DNA of 64,000 nt from contig NC_068979.1 of the NCBI RefSeq assembly GCF_016808095.1, positions 26,490,960 to 26,554,959 on the forward strand, in the 5' to 3' direction. The notes under the pieces are model-generated. The model did not search any database and had not been told where the DNA came from. It saw nothing but the letters and a program-made list of their open reading frames with translations. Of this stretch, positions 56,701 to 64,000 are shown one piece after another. The translations under genes and the position numbers were made by a program. This DNA comes from Vigna angularis. Lineage: Eukaryota; Streptophyta; Magnoliopsida; Fabales; Fabaceae. How positions within the stretch are numbered: the stretch's first letter is position 1; each line of letters starts with the position of its first letter.

Positions 56701-57501
56701 CCATTTGTGTTCTTAGTTTATACCAATGCTTTGGCCACTATAATACTGTTCTCTTGTTCCTTTTTATCACACCAAGAGGACAAGTCCTTCTCTTCCTCTT
56801 TTCTCTCTTTTATAATGGAGGTTTTGTTTTGGTTCTGATCTTCAATATTCTCTCTTTTGTGCTGAAAGTAACGGATAAATTTTACTTTCTCTTTAAAAAG
56901 AAGTAAAAGTTATTTTCCATTAAATCACATAAAACAAAACAAATGTATAACTAATAATACAATAAGATCAAAAGTATCTTAAATATTGATTCAAAGAGTA
57001 ATATTTATCAGGATGAGGGAATTCATTGTTTGTTCTAAAATTCTGTAAGTTTAAACAAATTCAAGTGTAATATTAAATCAAGCTAAAACATAACTAGATA
57101 GTGCTGGACAAATCAAACTAAACTATACTAAATTATAACACTATATTATACTAAACTAAAAGAAACTGAATTATTTAAGATAATAATTGAACTGAACTGT
57201 TTTATAGTTTAACTTTTAAAAACTGAACTTATATAGTTAACTAATAACTGTACTAAATCAATACATTGCTATTTATATACATTGAGAACCTGTTTAAACA
57301 CAAAATTGTATATTCATTACAATTATTTCATGGGTTGTATTATTTTGAAATCTAACAAATTTTTATGTACATATACCGATCTTGCTTATATATTAATAAT
57401 ATTGAATATTTGTAATATAGTGAAAATACTAGTCATTGCTTGTACCTGAAAACAAAATAGAAGAATATATATATATATATAATTGTATTATATTTTATAA
57501 T
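56701..57501. other. AT-rich spacer, no gene seen
   Basis: AT-rich. An AACTAAACTA-type simple region lies around 57110-57250 and a short AT run at 57463-57482. No coding sequence was recognised. It ends with ATAAT (57497-57501), the TSD of the next element. Confidence 0.4.
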
Positions 57502-58220
57502 TGTTTCGGATGTGTAGGGCTGTGTTACTCGAAACCTCCAAATTCTCCTGTAGTCTTGTCCCAATCTCCGATGCCAAAGTCAGTTTCAGAGCAGTGACAT
57601 TTCTGAGAGGACAGTAATAAATGTGCCCTTGAAAATTCTCCTCTACTACTTCCCAGGAGCCTGTATTTATAGTTTTTTGTTATGGGCTTGGGCTTAGTGA
57701 ACAGTTAATCACGGCCCAATATAACCCAATGACTTTTTATTTATCTCTAAATCAGGTTAATTTACCTAAACCATAATAATTAGTGACCTGGGCGGTCAAT
57801 GGGGTACGGGCGTTCGCCCAAGTGTCGCTGGCGCCCGCCATACCTGTTCGATCCTTCACATTTGTGAGATGATCTTCCAAACCTTCAATACCGTACGGTG
57901 TCGGATACTCCTGATTATACCGAGCGAACGTTTGATATACGCCTGTCTCTCAAAACCGGATGACCGCCGAAGTTTGTACGTTCGCCCTAGAATCTGGACC
58001 AAACGGGCGGTCACTCTTTTAAGAAATGTACGTTCGCCCGACGGTTCGGACCGAGCGTTCAGACATTCTTGGCGATCGTTCGACCAAGGCTGGCACGTCC
58101 GCCCTTGGCAATCGTTCGACCGAGGCTGGCACGTCCGCTAAGAAATGTGGACCGAACGTCCTCAGGGCACCCGTCTCACGTGGGCGTCCTTCTGTGCGGT
58201 GTCAGGCGCTCCCTGGTACA
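57502..58220 (-). mobile_element. Solo LTR-like element U, 719 bp
   Basis: TGTTTCGG to CTGGTACA with the five-base TSD ATAAT (57497-57501 and 58221-58225). A minus-strand TATA box (CTATAAATACAG) is at 57661-57672. No internal region. The right half is GC-rich, holding GGGCGTTCGCCC, ACGTTCGCCC and a 42-bp near-duplicate (GATCGTTCGACC..GGCTGGCACGTCCGC) at about 58071-58138. Confidence 0.8.
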
Positions 58221-58270
58221 ATAATTATTTTCTCATACACACATTTTTATCTTTTCATTTTACAAATATA

Positions 58271-58452
58271 TTTAGTTTTATTTATTTACAAAATAATTAC
58301 CAATTCATAATTACTATTTAATAAAATTTAGTTCTTTTAAAATATATAATGAATTTTTGTATGAATTTAATAATATTATTTTATTTTAATAATTATTATA
58401 TTAACTTTTTAAAGAACTTTAAAAACAGTTATCTATTTATTTATTTATCCAT

Positions 58453-58504
<52 letters not shown>

Positions 58505-58677
58505 GTTTTACTAATTTAAAAAATAATTATTGATTCATAATTACAATTAAATAAAATTTAGTTCTTTTAAAATATTTAATGAATTTTAATATAAATTTAA
58601 TAATATTATTTTATTATAATAATTATTATAGTTAATTTTATAAAAAACTCTAAAAACAGTTATTTATTTATTTGTCC

Positions 58678-58730
<53 letters not shown>
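58271..58730. repeat. 230-bp tandem duplication, each copy ending in an AT microsatellite
   Basis: Copy 1 58271-58500 and copy 2 58501-58730 share TTTAGTTTTA, AAAATAATTA, TTCATAATTAC and AAACAGTTAT blocks. Each ends in 45-50 bases of AT repeats (about 58456-58500 and 58683-58727). Confidence 0.85.
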
Positions 58731-58731
<1 letters not shown>

Positions 58732-59524
58732 AAAAGATAATTCGAACATATTTCTTTGTTTCTTTTTTTTTTATGTTGTTTGAAAAAAAAAGCAAAGCAA
58801 GTAAAAGTTTTAAATCAAGGCTAAAATACACTTCAGAGTTTAAAATAGTTAATTAAACTCTTAATAGAAAAAGTTTAATTTTTCTAAACTGCACTAAAAA
58901 CCAGTATAATTCAATTTTTATAAAAACAGTCCAGTGTTTATAGTACAAAATAGTATAAATTATTTATGGTTTACTGTAACTAAGTTAATTATATCCGACC
59001 TTATAACTAGACATTAATCACGTTCCCACGCTCCTTTCATCCCTCACAAATGCTCAATTTCCAGAAAAATGCATCTAATAAACCTACTTCTAATGCCGCA
59101 TAGGCAGTTAGTTACTCTATCTCTCCTTAAATCTGATCAGTCTATTGGTTAACAGCCTAATTGTGTATTCAAATGATGGGGGAGTTTTCAAGAGAAAACT
59201 ACATAATGTTTAAATTATAAAAAGACAAATTGACGTGAAGACGAAGCCAAAACTTCTGCATATTCATATCAAACCTGCCAGCATTGAAGAAGTCTTTGAG
59301 TTCTAGATGAAATATTTTGAATTCCTTTACAAACGGTTCACTGTATTCTCCAGGGTTTTATGGATGATTATACTTGTATTTGTGGTTGGTTTTTGTAAAA
59401 GAATAATTAGCAAATGTATATTTATTTATGTAAAATAATTTTTAATATATATTTTTGTTTAATGAGTTAGATAAATAAAATTAATTTATAAGATAATTAT
59501 ATATAAAAAAATTTAAGGTAGCAA
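58731..59524. other. Spacer without genes
   Basis: AT-rich; from about 59360 it matches 38800 onward. No coding sequence was recognised. Confidence 0.4.
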
Positions 59525-59533
59525 TAATTTGAT

Positions 59534-59827
59534 GGGTTAAATATGTTTTTAGTCCCTAAACTATTGGTCGTTTCTAGTTTTCGTCCCTCTTTCAAAATAA
59601 GGTACAATTTAGTACTCATTCTTTTCGAAACGTTCGTTTTAGTCCTCGAAAACTAAACACTGTTTAAAAATTTGGTCCATTTAGCAACAAATGAGGACTA
59701 CAACCAAAATTCCGAGGACTAAAACTAACGTTTCAAAAAGAATGAGGACCAAATTGTACCTTACTTTGGAAGAGGGACGAAAACCAGAAACGGTCAATAG
59801 TTTAGGGACTAAAAACATATTTAACCC
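59534..59827. mobile_element. Mutator-type MITE, 294 bp, with 9-bp TSD
   Basis: Long terminal inverted repeats GGGTTAAATATGTTTTTAGT and the matching complement at the right end. They continue almost through the element (GTCCCT.. AGGGAC, GTTTCTAGTTTTCGTCCCTC / GAGGGACGAAAACCAGAAAC). The nine-base TSD TAATTTGAT is at 59525-59533 and 59828-59836. The paralogous block has the single-copy site at 38968-38976, a direct empty site. The TSD length assigns it to the Mutator superfamily. Confidence 0.95.
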
Positions 59828-59836
59828 TAATTTGAT

Positions 59837-61087
59837 TGTGTTGTAGTAATATTAAATTAGTAAAACTAATTAGTATAATTTAAAAAAAAATTGTAGTAGA
59901 TAAGAATTGAAGTTTTAATAAAATGAAGATGAGAAAAAATAATCTAGTAATATTGTAGAAGTGTTGTCATTTTTTTGGATATAGTAAAATTGAAAATTGT
60001 ATATTCATTAGTTTGAAATAATTTACTTAATAACAATTAGGAAACTAAAAGTTGATAGTTATTGTTTACTCATTGTTTGTTTTAATATCAATGTTGATAG
60101 TTATTGTTGCAATTGAAACAATTTGATTTGTTGCTGATAATGTATGGTAGGCATTTAATTAATTTCGCTAATTAATTAGGCATGCAGTTGTTGCTTTACC
60201 ATAGTTATTGGATAGCTAACCTTAAAAATAATTCATATGAAAGTTGTTATAGAAAACGTTCTTAATTATTAAGTTCATCCTTTATTTCTAAATGTTGTTA
60301 TATAAAACAAATACATTTTGTATGGTTAGGTAGTAGACAACCTCAGCATACATTTTATATGGTTGGGCAGGAGACAACTTCAACAAGCTTGACAAGAGAT
60401 AAATAACATCAGCAAGCTCAACAACCTTTATTTTTCGTTGATCATTGTACATATCTTTGCATGTGGCATATCTTTGATGCATATATATGTACCATTTTTT
60501 GCACAACATTTATATATCTCAACTGTCAAGAAGAAATTTTTTACATTTTTTACAAAAAAATCTCTAATTCAACCAAACAGGCCTGACAGTTATCAAACAG
60601 TCCAACAATCATCTAGATCATCTGACAAAACTGATGATATTAGATTTGATACAAAATAATCAAAATTGAAGGGCCAAACTACCAATCCGGAAGTGATGGG
60701 CTGTAAAATTACAACTTTGATTTCAATTATTCTTATAAAAAACAAAATACATTCGTCTTAAAAATGAATCCCATTTGCATGGGTCAAAATACTAATTATT
60801 TATAAGTAAATTATTGGATTGTTTAACACCATTGACTTGAAATTGTTAATAAGGTAAGGAACTACGTAAGTTTTGTGGTATTAATTAATTATTGTTACTA
60901 TATTTAATCTAATATTTGCTTGTGGTTTTTTTATTGCAATTTATTTGTTAGTGAGCATATTATAAAACTACTTGACGGAAATAAGAAGTTTCTTGCTATT
61001 GACAAGGCAATTGGAGAAAATAGCTTCAACGTAATTGCCATTTGGTTTGGAAAATTTGTTTATGAATTGAGATCTATCAAGTTTACT

Positions 61088-61089
<2 letters not shown>
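59837..61089. repeat. Block repeat, copy d
   Basis: 59837-60145 matches 38977-39290, 60150-60490 matches 40545-40860 (without element V), and 60690-61085 matches 29640-30010. The SEHII-type stretch at 60950-61085 reads through without the stop present in the other three copies (AAG instead of TAG). Confidence 0.65.

Positions 61090-61178
<89 letters not shown>
61090..61178. repeat. AT microsatellite, about 45 dinucleotides
   Basis: Pure alternating TA. The open frames crossing it (Tyr/Ile runs) are artefacts. Confidence 0.95.
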
Positions 61179-61182
<4 letters not shown>

Positions 61183-62284
61183 ATCAAGAAATATAATAAT
61201 AATGTTAAATTGGTATAAGTATCATCATAGTTCATCAGCATATAATTGGAAGAAAAATATTTAATTATGTACACACCACTCCATCTCGTGTACACACACG
61301 ACAAAAATTGAGAAGAGACAACTGAGAAGTTGACTCTTGGGGTATTGACATTGAGCTTGTGTTTACAATTCTTAGAATATGGATTAGAGATATAACTTAA
61401 CAATATTAAACTGGGTTATTCTTTTCTTGATGCAACATATCTTGAGTCCATATCTAAATAATGGTATCATCTTTGTCCTAATAATTACTTAGTCTATCTG
61501 TAAATAATAATGTGATCTCTGTCTAAATGGTCACTTAGTTCATATATATGAATAACAATATCATATTTGTTCCCTATACTTATATTTGTTATATTTTTAT
61601 AAAAGATTTTGAAACATTGAAGATTGTTTCTAGTGAATTAATCTTTCTTTAATAATGTTAGTTTTATGTGAAAACTAAAATGTAGTTTAGTTATTGTTTA
61701 GTAAAGAAAATGACTTTAATAACAAAAATACACTTTTTCGAAAGTTAACCAAATTATAAATTCATTGATGAATTTTATAATCAGTTAGTATGTTTAAAAT
61801 TGCTTATTATGTTTTTCATAAATCATTACTATTATTTTAAGCATACATTTTTTAAATAAAATTGTGTGAATAATTTCTTTTCCACTAAATATGTATTTGT
61901 TTTTCTATATCCAAATAGAAAAATACATTAGTTCATCATACGTGTGTAAATGGATTAATTCGGTCCAACCATTATTTTAGTATGGAATTTTGTGTTTATT
62001 AATTTTTAACAAAAATATCAATTTTAGTAATCATATAACTTACATATATATTCGTACGTAACTTACATATCTTCCATGATGATTGCTTGTTTCATTTTCA
62101 GATACCTAGACATTCTCTTTACATAATACTTATTAACACGTACTTGGCAAAGATTTTACACTAATACAAAAATAACCACAAAGAAACATTTGACATTAAA
62201 TACTTAAATATTATTTACATGTATCAAATGTATATAAAGAAGTTTGAAAAATTTCATAATTCCCATTTCAGATGTATTTTGAAT
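61179..62284. repeat. Continuation of the block repeat, no gene
   Basis: 61268-61980 matches 50420-51140 (CACTCCATCT, GAGAAGTTGACTCTTGG, TATTAAACTGGGTTATTC). After about 61990 nothing was recognised. Confidence 0.6.
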
Positions 62285-63410
62285 TTTTTTTCAGAAAAAT
62301 AGGCCTCGGTTAAGTGGGGAACCAAGGCCATATCCCCTTTATTACCTTGGTTACTCAATGAACCGAGGTAGTAATCTTGCCTAGGTTAAAAAAATAAAAC
62401 GCAAAGGAACAGTCACTAGTCAGTTAAACGAATTGACACCAGTTATTTTTTGCCATAGACCTCGGTTTGGGAACCGAGGCATATGTAGACGAGATAAAAA
62501 GTATTCGCCTCGGTTTTCTTTAACGGAAACAATATTTAGGATTCGACTCGGTTCTCTTTGAACCGAGTCAGTATCAGTTCTTCCAAGAGCCCTCAGATTG
62601 GTTTCAGATTGGGTATTCTTTCAGATTGGTTCTTCATATTGGTTTCAGATTGGGTATCCTTTCAAATTGGGTATCGGTGAATGTCGTCCTCTGAACAAGA
62701 ACATTATTCACTTTCTCATACCAATTCTCCTTTCCCCCTTCAAGCTCTTTCACTGCAAAATACAAAGATCCGAACATAAGTCAGAAGAACACACAATTAA
62801 CTAAAATAACAACAACCATTTCAGCTGTGCAGGTATGTAAGAATCCGAACTCAAAAACTGAAAATTCTTCTTCAAAGAAGAAAGGACAAAGCACAATGGA
62901 ATCATCATACCCATTTATTGGGAAAATTCAGAAGAAAGATGAAGGGAGAATATAAATAGAGGCGGGAATGAAAAAGCTTCAGGCAGGAAATGACCCTAAC
63001 ACCTTTCTCAAACGCCTTAGTGTTGAAAGTAACGCGAGGCTAGCGCCAGACTCAAACGCCTCAAGCCGCTAATCGTGTTCCTCTGCCAGACGAAAAGCGA
63101 GGCCAGCGCTGCCACCCACAGGAACACGAAGAGGGTCTTGTGAGAAGAGAAAGGTGGCATTTTGGGGTTGAGGAGGAACCACCCGAGTACTCGAGGAGGA
63201 GCCCTTGCGCCTCCGCCGAAAGAACAAGAATGACCACCGCGCCTTTTTTCCCCGTCGCGTCTCCGACGCGCCTCCCTCTCGATGACGCAAAAGAGAAATC
63301 CCTCTTTGTGGTATACAAACGCCCCCTTAATTTGGGATATCTGATACAAAATCAGAAAATAAAAAAAAATTAAAATCTGTTTGAGTCAATAATACCCTTT
63401 CCGTTAAATG
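62285..63410. mobile_element. CACTA-2-family element, ends unresolved
   Basis: CCTCGGTT / AACCGAGG subterminal motifs cluster at 62290-62370 and 62458-62580. CACTAGTCAGTTAAACG at 62433, followed by CCAGTTATTTTTTGCCATAGACCTCGG, parallels the left end of CACTA-2 (40903). The GC-rich part 63000-63290 resembles captured coding DNA. A right end could not be fixed before the CA-rich tract. Confidence 0.55.
63017..63349 (-). pseudogene. Possible captured N-terminal signal-anchor exon, unidentified
   Basis: A minus-strand frame of 110 codons. From an internal Met near 63160 it reads MPPFSSHKTLFVFLWVAALA then SLFVWQRNTISGL, a short cytosolic start followed by one strong hydrophobic segment, as in Golgi type II proteins. 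The part upstream of that Met is Arg-rich and unlikely to be coding. The GC content is well above the flanks, which fits captured gene DNA in a CACTA element. I do not recognise the gene. Confidence 0.35.
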
Positions 63411-63479
63411 TAATGGACAGCGTTAACTTTTTTAACATGTGGCATGTTGAGGCATCCTTTTATTTGCAGGTTGCACAAC

Positions 63480-64000
63480 ACGAACAACAATACATAAACA
63501 CATACATACACACACAGACACGTATAAGTTCACACACACAAACCCACACACGCACACGCACGCTCACACGCAAGCACACATACACTCACACACGCACACA
63601 CGCATGCACACGAAGCCACACACACACACGCATACGCACACACATAATCAAACACGCATACGCACACACATAATCAAACACGCACAGGCACCCACAATCA
63701 CACGGACACGCATACGCACACGCGCACACAACTACATATAAGGACACGCACACGCAAACACAAACACACACACATACAAAAGCTCACACACGCACACATA
63801 CGCACAAACACAAACACGCGCACATGCACAAACACACACACAGGCACCCGTCCACAAACACACACACGTTTAAGCGTGAACCCACACACACCCACACACG
63901 CATACGCACCGACACGCACACGCACACGGACACACACACACACAAAAAGATGTACACGTGCACACATGCCCAAGCCCACATGCACACACACACACTTATG
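63480..64000. repeat. Second alternating pyrimidine-purine tract, runs off the window
   Basis: Same composition as 44162-46600 (CACACGCATACGCACAC words), starting with AACAATACATAAACACATAC. GCATACGCACACACATAATCAAACAC is repeated in tandem near 63640-63680. It extends beyond the window end. Confidence 0.93.

Noticed and set aside
61083..61403. Tyr/Ile repeat proteins
   Set aside because: Translation of a pure AT microsatellite.

Overview
This window is nuclear DNA from a flowering plant. The evidence is GT-AG introns, plant gene families (GT61 glycosyltransferase, chorismate mutase, NIPA-type Mg transporter, subtilase, RING-H2), very AT-rich spacers, and dense nested LTR retrotransposons, TRIM, CACTA and Mutator-type elements. 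The repeat style suggests a legume, perhaps Phaseoleae (Vigna or Phaseolus), but that is inference from general resemblance only.

Layout. 1-2496: a GT61 glycosyltransferase exon broken by one frameshift. 2497-20675: one old minus-strand Ty1/copia element (Copia-1) that served as a landing site. Its pol is split by a TG..CA element (3190-10393, TSD GATGC). That element is in turn split by a young, apparently intact copia (Copia-2, 4284-9170) with identical 225-bp LTRs, TSD ATAAT and an unbroken 1369-codon polyprotein. Further Ty3/gypsy Tat/Athila-like pieces sit in its RT and gag regions and inside its right LTR. 20676-30500: non-autonomous TIR elements, a complete TRIM (23275-23835), and a Mutator-type (MULE) transposase relic split by a 936-bp CACTA element.

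30500-62000: two diverged copies of a block built around a chorismate mutase gene (shikimate pathway, chorismate to prephenate). Copy 1 (30960-36937) is broken by a 3.9-kb CACTA element (31611-35535, TSD ATC). That element carries pieces of at least three unrelated host genes: a RING-H2 E3 ligase, a NIPA Mg transporter, and a subtilase on the opposite strand. Copy 1 also lacks a catalytic arginine. Copy 2 (52161-53615) has five clean exons and looks functional. Truncated 5' ends of the same gene are scattered downstream of each copy. Because the blocks are paralogous, several insertions (a 9-bp-TSD MITE, a solo LTR, a second CACTA element with pyruvate kinase fragments) have an empty site visible in the other block.

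44162-46600 and 63480-64000 (running off the end) are long, almost perfectly alternating pyrimidine-purine tracts based on CA, CG and TA steps. Four different LTR-type repeats (11159, 18725, 39298, 57502) each carry their own GC-rich array of palindromic units in otherwise AT-rich DNA. The credible host genes are the intact chorismate mutase and, in broken form, its paralogue and the GT61 exon. Everything else recognised is mobile DNA, captured gene pieces or simple repeats. All family assignments come from motifs read by eye; no database search was run.
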